Assembly: GCF_009905375.1 (NCBI RefSeq)
Contig: NC_133653.1
Span: forward strand, 87,657,004 to 87,721,003
Length of the DNA stretch: 64,000 nucleotides
Direction of reading: 5' to 3'
Source: Apium graveolens
Lineage: Eukaryota; Streptophyta; Magnoliopsida; Apiales; Apiaceae
Shown: one piece after another, positions 11,443 to 22,400 of the stretch
How the letters are laid out: the number at the start of each line of letters is the position of its first letter
Position numbering within the stretch: the first letter of the stretch is position 1
The notes under the pieces: generated by a model
Databases searched by the model: none
What the model was told of the DNA's origin: nothing
Seen by the model: only the letters and a program-made list of their open reading frames with translations
Program-made: the position numbers and the translations under genes

Positions 11443-12498
11443 TGTTATTCCTAGTGAACTAACAATGAGATTTACAGAAGGGGGGTTGAATGTAAATCTC
11501 AAAACTTTTTCAAGTTTTGAGCAGTTTCAAAGGCTTTGTGTTTAAGATAAACAAGTGTGTGAATTGCTTTAAGCTAATACAGACAGATATATATTCAAGC
11601 ACAAAAGTACAGAACACAATAGACCTTAAAAACTTTTCTGGTGGATTTGTTGTTCCACCAGAGATGGTATTTCAGAAAATCTGTGATTCAAGAAGTTGAT
11701 CACAGCTGCATCCTAGTACAAACTAGATAATTTTTCTCAAGATTTTTCTAAACAGCTCTGGAAAAATTATTTCTAATTACTAGCTGCTACTTGGTTTATA
11801 TAACACCAAGTTTACAAGTGAAGACAAAGATAAAAGTACAATAATAAAATAAGTTCTCCACTTGTTTCTTCTCCATTTTACTCCAGTGCATTGTTGACTA
11901 TTGCCTCTTTATACTAGAGTAGAACGGCTGCTTTTTCTGATGTTCCTGAAATAGGCTACCACATCTCAGTTGTCTCTGTCAACCCATGTGCCTCTGTTTG
12001 TAGGTACAACTACCACTTGTCAACTGCTATTTAACAGAACATCCGTTGAAGCCTTCATCCGTTGATGGCTTTATCCGTTGATGTGCTAGCAGTTGAAGCT
12101 CTATCCGTTGATGCACTCATCCGTTGAAGGATGTTATCCGTTGAAGCTTTAGAGACATCCGTTGAAGCTTTGTTTCTCATCCGTTGAAGGTCTTTAAGTT
12201 ATCCGTTGACACCATTTCATTTATACAAAATTACAAGGCATGAAATATTTACAATTGGCCTTCCTATCTGCATATCCTTTAGTAGTCAACATGACTTATA
12301 ATTTCCCTCAACATTTAAGAATTATATCTCAAATTCAGAGACTGAAATGTGCTACAACACTAGACTTATTTCTAAGTAAAGCTACACCATCAACGGATAG
12401 CCAAAAGTGGTCTTATCCGTTGAGGCTACAAACACTAGATTTCTACTTAAGTGTTTTGTTAAACATATCATCAAACTAATGCACATATATTCCTAACA
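11443..12498 (-). repeat. E1 5' LTR (1,056 bp)
   Basis: It runs from TGTTATTCC to CCTAACA on the plus strand. It contains eleven exact 9-mers ATCCGTTGA/TCAACGGAT (first at 12041 and 12057, the rest matching those listed for 1-439). The likely TATA box (TATATAAA on the minus strand, 11795-11802) sits inside the imperfect palindrome CTTGGT...ACCAAG (11790-11810), which E2 and E3 share. The CCCCCCTTCTGTAAAT block near the inner edge is also shared by all three families. Confidence 0.95.
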
Positions 12499-13502
12499 CA
12501 TATGTATACATATATACATATAATCGAACAGAATTAGGGCGAAGTAATCACCGGAAAAATAACCAGAAATAAAGCACGGCGAAGACCGGAATCAGGGAAA
12601 ACAAGGGAGGAACACGAGATTCACAGAAGGGGGAAGAGAAAAGGGAAAGGGAGAGTATTCGAAAGAGAGAAATGAGACGAGAGACTGAGAGCACAGAGAG
12701 ATTAAGAGAGATTGTGAGGGAGAGATATGAACCGAGGAGATGAGAGATTGATGTGTGTGTGTGTGTTTTATTTTCTCTTTTTTATTAAATCTGCAACTGC
12801 CACATATCACTGAATGCATAGGATTCAAACACGTGTCCTTATTACCGCAACCTCAAATCCGTTCCGCAATTCACAATTTAACGAACGAGTTGCGAGTAAA
12901 ACAAACTCGGAAAATTACCAAAACAATCTTAAAATTCTCGGAATAACTAAAAACTAATAAAATAAAATTTCCATAATTTTTAAAGCATTTCTGAAACACG
13001 CAATATACCCGCATTTAACGATTTAACGAACAAACGTATGGGTGAATTTAATCCAAAAAAATCAGAAATAATTTTAAAATTTTCAAAATAATCCAAACTT
13101 AATAAAATATGAGTTTCATAATTTTTGAAGCATTCTGGAATTTAATACTGAATTTACACTTAAATGTAGTCAGAAAATCATTTAAGGCCAAATCACTGAT
13201 AAAATATGGATTTCTAAATTTTATAAATTCCCAAAAATAATTATTATAATTATAAAACCACAAAAATAATTTTAGAGACAATCTAAATATTTATGAAAAT
13301 AAATCTTCAATAAAATCACTTTTAAAAGTGAAACAAAATAATATGGCTAAATAATTAATTACCCAAATAATCCTCGTATATCAATTATCACACATAATTA
13401 ATAATAAGGCAGCACACAACTGACGGAACCAATACACATATTTTATTTATTTACTTATTTAATAATTATATTTTAAATGATTCAAAAATACGAGTCGTTA
13501 TA
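12499..13502 (-). repeat. E8: old gypsy-type LTR remnant, split by E1
   Basis: The plus strand ends in CGAGTCGTTATA at 13502, so the minus strand begins TATAACGACTCG, close to the TGTAACGAC start common in Tekay-like gypsy LTRs. On the minus strand an AT-rich half is followed by a CT-rich leader-like stretch (plus-strand GAGAGA, about 12600-12750) next to a (GT)n tract at 12751-12767. There is no coding capacity. E1 apparently landed in it, and the rest would lie left of the window. An unclassified AT-rich intergenic sequence is the alternative. Confidence 0.45.
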
Positions 13503-14394
13503 CTGGTCGGTAGAGTAGTAGCTTGGAGAGAGAAAAATTATATGTGGCAAGCTAATAACCAAGTAAATTAAATTCACAGCTTGCACATGTCTTTGTTGTT
13601 GCGCATGTACCCTTCCTTGAGCATAAGCGGCGCCCACAGTGCTTGTTAAGCACTTCAAATCTTCAACAAGACATCATCTAGCGCCTACAATGGAGTTAGA
13701 TAAAGGTACTGGTGCCTAGAAGGGATCAAGTGAGCCATTGCCTTGAATTATGATGTAACTAGTGCCTACAAGGGTTTCTTGCCTTAGTTTTTGATCAATA
13801 TGGCGCCTACAAGGGAAAGAGGAGAGGTACTGGCGCCTAATTGGGACACGAAGAGATTTTACCTTACTTTTTGTACTTACAGGCGCCTACAAGGAGTGTG
13901 TAAGAGAGTACTGGCACCTAGAGTGTACTAATGTGCGCTTCTAACTTATTTTTTGATTTCATTTCTTCCATGTTGCTTCTACTAGGTCAAGACTACTTCT
14001 AATACTCAGTTTTAAGCCATACTATAAGGTAGTGGCTCCTACTAGGTAAGAGAGTAGCCTTGGCGACTCCTACTACAAGATAATTATCACTTTTACTTAG
14101 AATTTGTAGAGCACTTTAACCCTTTAAATGTTCTGTCTTCACGTCTTCTCTTTGAGTCTTCATATAAACCATATAACCTTCATATCCAGATACGAATCCT
14201 CACTTAACAATTATTCTAATGATAGAACTTAGTTTTCCTTCAATGATCACTGACACCTGGTGCAATGGTCTGGTTCACAGGCGACTAGTTCCGCTCTCAG
14301 GCCTTCATACTATAGTTTTTCCATAACATTGTTAAGTCTTCTACCATATACAATAAACTTCACATAGAATCCTTTAGGTCTTCATACTAATCCT
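13503..14394. repeat. Non-coding DNA with degenerate GCGCCTACAAGGG minisatellite
   Basis: No gene seen. Between about 13628 and 13940 the core GCGCCTACAA or GTGCCTACAA occurs at 13681, 13762, 13803 and 13883. A partner core (TGGYGCCTA type) follows about 30 bp later at about 13712, 13833 and 13913. The period is roughly 80 bp with a half step of about 40. A CTCCTACTAGGTAAG-like core appears further on (about 14035-14075). The remainder is AT-rich sequence with no recognisable feature. Confidence 0.6.
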
Positions 14395-15192
14395 AATAAC
14401 TGCTTCAAATGACTTCAACCTTATTCCTCCGTTGCCTGAACATATTAATTAACTTCACATGGGCTTCTCTTGATGTCATTTTCACTGTAACTATCAAGAT
14501 CATTATGTATATACCCAATAATCAATCTGTTCTGATTCTAGTGAAATATAGATTATTTGCAAGTCCTTTATTCTATGTTGAGTTATCCAAACCAGCATTG
14601 TTGAGTTATACATGCATCTTTAATCTTGCTCAAAATATATTCCTACATAATCTCATATATTCCAATTAACCTTACTTTCACCTGTTCTGGGCCATCATCT
14701 CTTTTAGTCTCAGGACCACAAGTTTTTCCTGCTACCACAAAAAATACAGAAGAAATTGAAAGTTTTGTTATTTGCTTTGTGCTAAATATTTAAGAATTAG
14801 CTTATGCAAGATTAGCATATGATCATCGAGAGGTCATCTTACTAAATCGACTTTTCTTTTCCTATTAACTATTTGCATATCCTATAATTTAGATAGCATG
14901 TTTATATTCTGGGAATTATGCATAATAAACATAAACTAACGCAATCTAATTTATCAAATAATACATTTTTTAACAAGTGTGCTCTCTTATGTCCCTAACA
15001 AATTATGTGAAAGAAATAGAATTTACTTGTGGAGAGATTTAATGACAGGACAAGAAAGTGAGACAAGTTTTATAGTCATGCAAAAAGGCTCCCAAAATAA
15101 AATTGTATGAGGTGGTGTTTACAGTATAGTACTACAAATATATGTGCAGTTTCAGTTGACCAGCACAATCTATATTTTTGTCTGTACGCACA
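14395..15192. repeat. Tandem duplication, unit 1 (798 bp)
   Basis: This segment is repeated directly after itself (15193-15836 plus 19825-19970). Both begin AATAACTGCTTC and end GTACGCACAA. The units differ by scattered substitutions and small indels; unit 2 lacks about 16 bp near the start. No gene is recognised in it; open frames such as 14409-14669 are not conserved between the units. Confidence 0.85.
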
Positions 15193-15836
15193 AATAACTG
15201 CTTCGAATGACTTCAACCTTATTCCTCCATTGCCTGAACATATTAATTAACTTCATACAGACTTCTGTTGACGTCATCTTCACTGCAACTATCAAGATAC
15301 CCAATAATTAATCTGTACTGATTCTAGTGAAACATAGATTATTTGCAAGTCCTTTGTTCTATGATGAGTTATCCAAACCAGCATTGTTGAGTTATATATG
15401 CATCTTCAATCTTGCTCAAAATAAATTCCTCCATAATCTCTTATGTTCCAATTAACCTTACTTTCACCCGGTCTGGGCCATCATCTCTTTTAGTCTCAGG
15501 ACCACAAGTTTTTCTTGCTACCACAAAAAATGTAGAAGAAATTGAAAGTTTTGTTATATGCTTTGTGCTAAATATTTAAGAACTAACTTAAGAAAGATTA
15601 GCATTTGATCATCGAGTGGTCAACTCACTAAATCGACTTTTTTTTTTGTTAACTATTTGCATATCCTATAATTTAGATAGCATTTTTATATTCTGGGAAT
15701 TATGCATAATAAACATAAACTAACACAATCTAATTTATCAAAGAATATATTTTTTAACAAGTGTGTTCTCTTGTGTCCTTAACAAATTGTGTGAAAGAAA
15801 TAGAATTTACTTTTGGAGAGATTTAATGACAGGATA
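15193..15836. repeat. Tandem duplication, unit 2, left part
   Basis: Second copy of 14395-15192. It is interrupted at 15836 by the E7 LTR and resumes at 19825. No gene seen. Confidence 0.85.
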
Positions 15837-18800
15837 TGTAACGCCTGTAAATATTTGATATGAATGTAATATAATATTCTGTTTTGTGCTATTAATTTTT
15901 GTGTATTAGATGTCAGAAATTATGAGAATCCAATGTGTTCGTATATATTCTTCATTGTGTGGAATTGCGAATATTGTTAGATGATCTATAAGCGTATGAT
16001 TAATTGTACGCAAGCAAATTTTGTTACGCGATTAAATGATATTTGAGTTTAACGCGATTAGATAATAATTGTAATAGTTGAGATTAGACGATAGATTATA
16101 ATTCGTATAATAGCGGCTTAGAATAAAATTATTTACATTTTCTTATGTGACTTAGAGTTATTAATCATATTTTTATGTGAATTGTATATTAGAGTATTAA
16201 TCCTAGAAAATTCTTTTAAAATATATTCTTGTTCAAAATTTTTGAAAACAATTTTATAAAACTTCTAAAATCTCATAGTATTTATGATATTAATTTTGTG
16301 ATTTATGGAGTTGTATTTTACTTACTAAAATCCATTCTTTTTAATCATACTTTTATTAATTAATAGATTACTAGTATACCGTTGCATGTATTTTGGTTTA
16401 TAAAAGGATCCAAGGCTAAGACCGCCAATTCCAACCCCACTAACTTGCTAGTTTACCTCTTTAATCTTGCATGCAATTTTGTTACAACTAGAAAGACAGT
16501 TATTAGAGTAAATTCTCCATTCCATTACCACATTTTAGTAACAAAACCAAGAGGATACTCTCATTTTCATCACACACCCACTCAAACACCTCACCCTCTC
16601 CTCTCCTCTCTCCCTCTCGGCCGAAACTCACCCCCACCCCACTCTTGCCATTTTTATTCACTTCTTTTCATTTTCTTTCACTTCTCAAGTTAGTCAAGCC
16701 AAGATCTTCATCATTTAGTGGAGTAGCTTCATTTTGAGGTGAGTTTTGAGCATGCATGTTGAAGAAGCCGAAGTTGAGGCCTTGGTTCTTGTGAACTCAA
16801 GGTTGCAACCAAGGTAGGTTATAGAAATGAGCAAGATGTGATCTTGGAGAGGTGTTACACTTCTATTTTTGCCAAATCATAATCTTGTTCATAAAAATTT
16901 GGCAATAATTTCTTAAGAGCCGAATGTAAAGTGTTGATTTTGGGAAGTTTTTATGAAAAATGACCATGCATGTTGATTTATAAAGTCTTGCTCTTTAAAA
17001 ATATTGTTTTGTCAAGATTAAACTCTTGCATGCTATTTTTCCTTCAAGATACCTTAAGTTTAGTACTTGCATGTTGATTTTATCACTTGCATGTTGGATA
17101 TAGTACTTGCATGTCGATTTACAAGTGAATTTCAAAGTAGAAACCATACTTGTTGATTTTGTGCTTGGTACTTGACTTGTGTGAGATGCATGCTATGGTC
17201 TTTGTTATAAAAATGCTAGATGAAGTATTCCATGATGATAAGTGGTTATATTCTGTAGATATCAAGTGATTATTTTGAATATATGGTTCGAATTATTGCT
17301 TAAAACTCGAAGGTATGATATTGCCAATATAGTTGTTCTTTTAACCTCTTGATAATTAATTTTTGTGAGTTGCATGCCGTGATTCCTTTGATAAAATGCT
17401 AGTTTAGGTTATATATGATGAAATGACCTTAAGGTCAGTAGGTATCATGAAGTTACCATTCATGTTTACTTCGAATTTTTGACTTAAAAATGCTAAGTGA
17501 TGGCTCGACTTGTGATGTGGTACTTTGCTTGTCTTTATATTTGGTTGTCATGATTAAGGAATTTTAAATGAACCTTATATGTTGGTACTCAGTAGGTGTA
17601 AGTGTATGTTAAGACTTGCCTTGGTTGGTTGTTGATTGTCTTTTTTTGGAGTAATGTAAGGAGTTAAGGTGGAAGGAGTCATTTGTTCATAGCTGGGCAG
17701 ATTTTTTGTACTAGAAGTTTAGGTCATTTTAGGTGAGTTTTAGCAAGGCCTTGGTAGGCCTGAGCTCAAGGTAGTTGGGACTTGGTTCATACTTGAGTTC
17801 AGTATCTTTCGATTGAATAAATACTTGCATTTGTTAGGTGCACACACACAAACCCGAGAGTAGCTCAGAATAGGGCAGATTTGAGTAAACTTGACTTTTG
17901 ATTGATTATCATCATGTCATAGGTTAGGCCTTCATGGGGCCTCAGTCTAAATAGATATAATGAAGTCTTAGGAAGCTTAATAAGCCATTAAAACCAGTAA
18001 TTGAATTGGATAAATGAGTTTTAAGTTGGTAAAATCAGGGCAGTGAGGTAATCAGGGGAGGCAGTTTTGTGTCAACTTCCACTTAAGGCCTAGGGAGGCC
18101 TGAGTGAGGCCTTTGAGTCATTCCAACTTTAAGATTCAGTTTAGAGTCTTAATAACCTTTGAGAGTTGGTTTGGAGTGAAGACCCAAGGTGGAGATACCT
18201 TATTTCCACCAAAACACCCGAGAGTCACCATTAGAGTTGCATTTGGAAACTTTAGAGAAGTGCATTGCATTTGTATGTCTTTTAAGTGAGGCCTTGATGT
18301 CAAACCAATTGATAAAGTTAGCTTAAAGTCATAAGAAGTCATAGGAGTCAGAATATAGCAAAGTCCCAAGGTAGAGCTTCATATTTTTGCCAAGGCACAC
18401 AATTGGTGCCAAGGTGTACATTCGGGTAAGTTAAGTAGTGTGCATTGCAATTGTGAGTCATTTGAATTGAGGCACAAGTGTGCCTTACTAAATATAGGTT
18501 GAGTTGAGATCTATAAAGGAGTATTAGGGGTATTAGTCTTGATAATTATATGTTATATGGTTAATTGCTTAAGTGACAAAAGTAGAAAAATCTAAATGTG
18601 CTATTGACATGCCATCTCTTGTTATGTGTTATGTGATTCATGTGATTCATATATTACTTGTAATTAGTAGGATTTAAGTGTATATATATATATATATGTG
18701 TGTATATGTGTGTATATATATATATTTATAGTATACGCGAAAGGGTAGATAGCAAGAGTTGTAACGAGGATACTATTATTATAGGTTCAAGTAGGAGGCC

Positions 18801-19824
18801 AAGAAAGGAGCCCATAGACGATTCCATTTAAGTACTCAATAAGCGTAGTCCAGGCAAGTGAACTCTCAACTTACCTCTGTAATTCTGTTCCTGTTATTAA
18901 TTACCCTGTGAATACATGACTTGAATTTAGTTAATCGCTTTCATACTTGAATTGATCCCTTTTCATCATATAGCACCTCATACCCATGTGAATATCCTAC
19001 AATAGTTCCTTAATATATCAAGTGAATCCTAAACCCCTCATAAATTAGAATCATTTCTTTTGGAAACCCAAATACTAATAACATTCCCTCATTTGAACTT
19101 TGACAATACCAACCCTTGTTATCTTGTCCTTGATCAAGAACCCTTTAAAATTAAAATGAATTGATTAAAAGGAATTGGATGGTATGTTCTTTTAAGACTG
19201 AGGCGCCAGTCACTGTTAAAACATCAGTAGCGGGGAGCCTGATGGTTTTATATGGCCAATGTGTGCTGAGGATCCTCAATAGTTGTGAATCACTTGTTAT
19301 GTGGTTCGGAGCTTTGATGTGGGCTGATCACCCCTCATCGCTCATAGCGTCGTGAGATTTCCAATTCATTTCACTTATTAAAAACTTGATCTTTTATTTG
19401 AGATTTCATATTGTTGATTATCTTCTGTTATCGTTTTATTGAGTATATGATGCATTGTTATTCACTATTAATCACTTGCTGAGCGTTTTGCTCATTAATA
19501 TTGTTATTGATGTTATCCCTTCAAGCAAACCGCGCGTAAGACTTCTGGAGACTCGGGGTATGCCTACCGTCAGATGTTGGAGTAGGTAGAGAACTAGTAG
19601 TTCTCTAAGGTTTATAAACTTTGGGTTTAAAATTTGGTAGTAATTTGACTTAAGATATTTTTGGTCTGTAATAATAAAGATGTTAGAAGTTGTTCAAACT
19701 CATTCCTGTGAATTCGGGGATTGTGGTTAAGGGTTGTAGCTTTAATATTCTATCTTTTGTAGTACTTTACTGTTTAATTAATATTATGCATATTTCTGCT
19801 AGTTAGTAGTGTGGGTCCGTCACA
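15837..19824 (+). mobile_element. E7: solo LTR (3,988 bp) of a Tekay-like Ty3/gypsy element
   Basis: It starts TGTAACGCC and ends GTCACA, in the middle of tandem unit 2. The uninterrupted unit 1 reads GGACA at the site; the flanks are GGATA (15832-15836) and AGACA (19825-19829), which fits a 5-bp TSD with one transition on each side. There is no primer site, polypurine tract or pol motif inside. The layout (AT-rich start, CT-rich leader near 16590-16630, long non-coding part) resembles large gypsy LTRs. Short direct repeats of ACTTGCATGTTG lie near 17065-17120, and a TA/TG microsatellite at about 18684-18725. The 103-codon frame at 16382-16693 covers the presumed leader and is not called a gene. 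Confidence 0.75.
16399..16405 (+). promoter_or_regulatory. Likely TATA box of the E7 LTR
   Basis: TATAAAA lies about 190 bp upstream of a CT-rich leader-like stretch in the LTR. Inference from sequence only. Confidence 0.45.
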
Positions 19825-19970
19825 AGACAAGATAGTGAGACAAGTTTTATATTCATGCAAAAAGGCTACCAAAATAAAATTGTGTGAGGTGGTGTTTATA
19901 GTACAGTGCCATAAATATATGTGAAGTTTCAGCTGACCAGCACAATCTATATTTTTGTCTGTACGCACAA
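19825..19970. repeat. Tandem duplication, unit 2, right part
   Basis: Matches 15045-15192 of unit 1 and completes the copy interrupted by E7. Confidence 0.85.
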
Positions 19971-20206
19971 TTTTGAAGACCATGAGAAAATTGACTATAT
20001 GTAGGGTGACACACACCTCCATATGACCAACAACCGAACTAGGAAGATATGCAGTCGTGACAATACATTGATAAGTGTGATTACATTTTTGTATTTGCTC
20101 TTGTGTGCCTACAGTTTTAAGTTAATGTTGGCACTTATGAGATCAAATCATAAATGATTTGCCAAGACCTTTATATGATGATGTAAATTATGGTTAAATA
20201 ATACTA

Positions 20207-20450
20207 TCTTCCTCCCTGTTAATTGTCAAGTTTCTTTTTTTATCCGTTAAATTGACCAACTTTTGACCAATGATTAAATACTATTCTTATATAATTTGGA
20301 AAAAAGCCGAAAATAATATATTGAAGTAGATAAAATTTACTTCCAATGATGTTTTTACCAATTATAAAATATTAATAAATATTAGTCAAATTTTGATTAA
20401 TTTAACTACATAAAAGTCAAATATAACAACTAAAAAGCTTCCTGAGATAA
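20207..20450. repeat. Possible degenerate Stowaway-type MITE
   Basis: The left end, TTCCTCCCTGTTAATTGTC, resembles the Stowaway terminal consensus (CTCCCTCCGT...AATTGTC). The right end carries a loosely matching inverted stretch before TTCCTGAGATAAA. It is short, AT-rich and non-coding. The inverted repeat is imperfect, so this is tentative. Confidence 0.35.
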
Positions 20451-20699
20451 ATACCATGTGAGTATATGTCAGATAGTTGTATATAATAAGAAGCAGCACT
20501 GAAGTGAAACAAATATAATGAATATCCTTACTAACTCGAAAGGTACATTAGCCTAATAATAAAATTAAACATATCAATATGGTTTAATTTGGAAGGATTT
20601 CCAATAATGAGTGAATTGCTAAAAAGTAACGCTTTAATCGTTATTGCGGTACAGGAAAATGATTACGACATTAGTGTGAAGGGTACGTGGAATAAATAC

Positions 20700-20885
20700 C
20701 TAAAGTACTTCATCTCCTACATGCATGAGAACATCCATCCTCTTTCCCATTGAGGAAACATTAGTAGATACCTGGAAGTTAGGCACCGCTCTTGGTTTCC
20801 CAAAAAAAGATAAACAAGAATTATTTATAATATAAGGAAAAAAGTAATGACTTAGAATAAGAAGAGATATTACGAACAAATACAC
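20700..20885 (-). other. Possible host exon fragment, unrecognised
   Basis: A 61-codon frame whose last 35 codons (plus-strand 20700-20805) are less AT-rich than the surroundings; the first part looks like intron (TA- and T-rich before the GGAAACCAAG block). It could be a terminal exon or gene relic on the minus strand. No family is recognised. The rest of 19971-21501 is AT-rich with no other feature seen. Confidence 0.2.
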
Positions 20886-21506
20886 ATAACTGTATTCCTA
20901 ACAAAGACTTTCACCTGGAATGTTTATTGGTGGCTCGAAATTTAGGTGCGAGATATATCTGAGAGGCGTTGACTACTATATTCACTACATAAAACACAAT
21001 CATATGTGTGTTCATAAGTATAATAATGTTCTTAACAACTAATATTTTGCTAAGGAACTGAAAAAAATTAGAAATTTGAGATGAGGCAACACTGTAACAT
21101 GCAATTCAGTTTTCTAATTTTATGAGAGAAACTCATTTAACACAATTTCGGATGTTTACATCAGACTAAAACAATTACTTTAATATTTAGCATCTCGGTC
21201 ACAAACCATTCAACCATACTAACTATATTTGCATTCAACACAATCCTCTTCATTACGAAAAATAGCACTATCATTGGTTGTAAAGCGGGTAGTTGGAGCT
21301 CCAATTTTTTTTTATATTTTTTAAAACAAAAAACTTCAAGTCAATGATGCATCCCAAACATGATAGATTTGCTATCAAATGCTAATTTTTTTAGCAACGT
21401 TTGGGATCATGTTACAGATAAGCTTGGGTTATCTTATGGATTTTTTGACTATGACTACATATATTTCGTCCATCGCTTGTCTACATTTTAAAATGGACAA
21501 CAATAT

Positions 21507-21713
21507 TGATATGATATATGATAGTGAGAGAAGGAGAAGAAAGAATCGACAAGAAGAAGACATATTGAGGAATAAACATTCAGTATCATTCAGTCCAACA
21601 TAGGCTTAATATATAGCCATACAACTAGAGAAAAACTAAAACAATACATGAACTACTAAAAATAGGAATCACTAACCCACGTATCCTAGACAAAACACAC
21701 ACAAGCACAGAGG
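21507..21713 (-). repeat. E6 3' LTR, left part before E5
   Basis: Begins TGATATGATATATGATAG. Bases 21513-21713 recur at 27891-28091 on the other side of E5 with a few differences (see findings), so the E6 LTR is not simply split with a 5-bp TSD. An ATATATTA box lies within GGCT...AGCC (about 21604-21620) and may be the promoter. Confidence 0.8.
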
Positions 21714-22324
21714 TAAGTCATATTTTTGAGTATTACGACTAAAAGATGTGTGAGATATGATGATATTCTCTTAATAATGGAAATTATTATTTTCCATTAG
21801 AATTTGACTCAAATATTATGGCATAAATTAATTTGATTTTGTTTCAGATTAATTAATATGGTGTATGTCTTGATATATTTAATCTGATTCTGTTTTAGAT
21901 TATTTATGGAATAGAGTAGCTTGTAAGTATTACACTGATTCCATAATTAATGATATTTAATTATGGAAAAGAGTAGCGCACAAGTCTATCTACACCTATA
22001 TAAACACCTCTAAGGCGTTAGGGTTAGACACACCAAAAACATATTCGCCTTTAAACACAAAACTCTCTATCTCTCGGTGATAGTTTCGTACTCGTTCAAA
22101 CTCGCTGAAGGTGCTCGTTATCCGTAACGTCGCCGCTACCTCGCTTTATCCTGGGAGGCTATCGACTCGCACATACGGTGAGAGGCGAAATAGCTTTAAG
22201 GAGACAGTTTCAACTGGACTCGAGGATCTCTCTTCTGTTTATATCTTTTCTTCCTCCGTTTGATTTCGTTTACTTACGCACACATTTGTTTGATTATATG
22301 TATTAATCGCAGATTGAATTCACA
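21714..22324 (+). repeat. E5 5' LTR, truncated at its outer end
   Basis: Matches 27279-27890 from TAAGTCATATTT to ATTCACA. The junction with E6 shares the bases GG, so either base could be assigned to each side. Confidence 0.88.
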
Positions 22325-22400
22325 ATCTTAAAGCTATTTATTTTATATACATCTGTGACTGATACATCTGTATCTGCTTGTTTTGTTGAGTAACAGATCG

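Larger units (their letters stand above)
1..12498 (-). mobile_element. E1: Sirevirus/Maximus-type Ty1/copia retrotransposon, 3' end cut by window start
   Basis: The order on the minus strand is 5' LTR (11443-12498), iMet primer site, gag, pol with protease-integrase-RT-RNase H (copia order), a long extra ORF, polypurine tract and 3' LTR (1-439, partial). The extra ORF downstream of pol, the long gag with a coiled coil and the TGTTA...TAACA LTR ends fit the Sirevirus lineage. The 439 bp of LTR seen at both ends look identical, so the insertion is recent. Pol has three in-frame stops, and the extra ORF has one frameshift and two stops, while gag is uninterrupted. The TSD cannot be checked because the left flank lies outside the window. 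Confidence 0.93.

Noticed and set aside
16382..16693. 103-codon open frame as a gene
   Set aside because: It spans the TATA and CT-rich leader of the E7 LTR, has Pro/His-rich low-complexity content and no domain.
15837..19824. E7 as a complete non-autonomous element with internal region
   Set aside because: No second LTR copy, primer site or polypurine tract was found inside, so a solo LTR is simpler.
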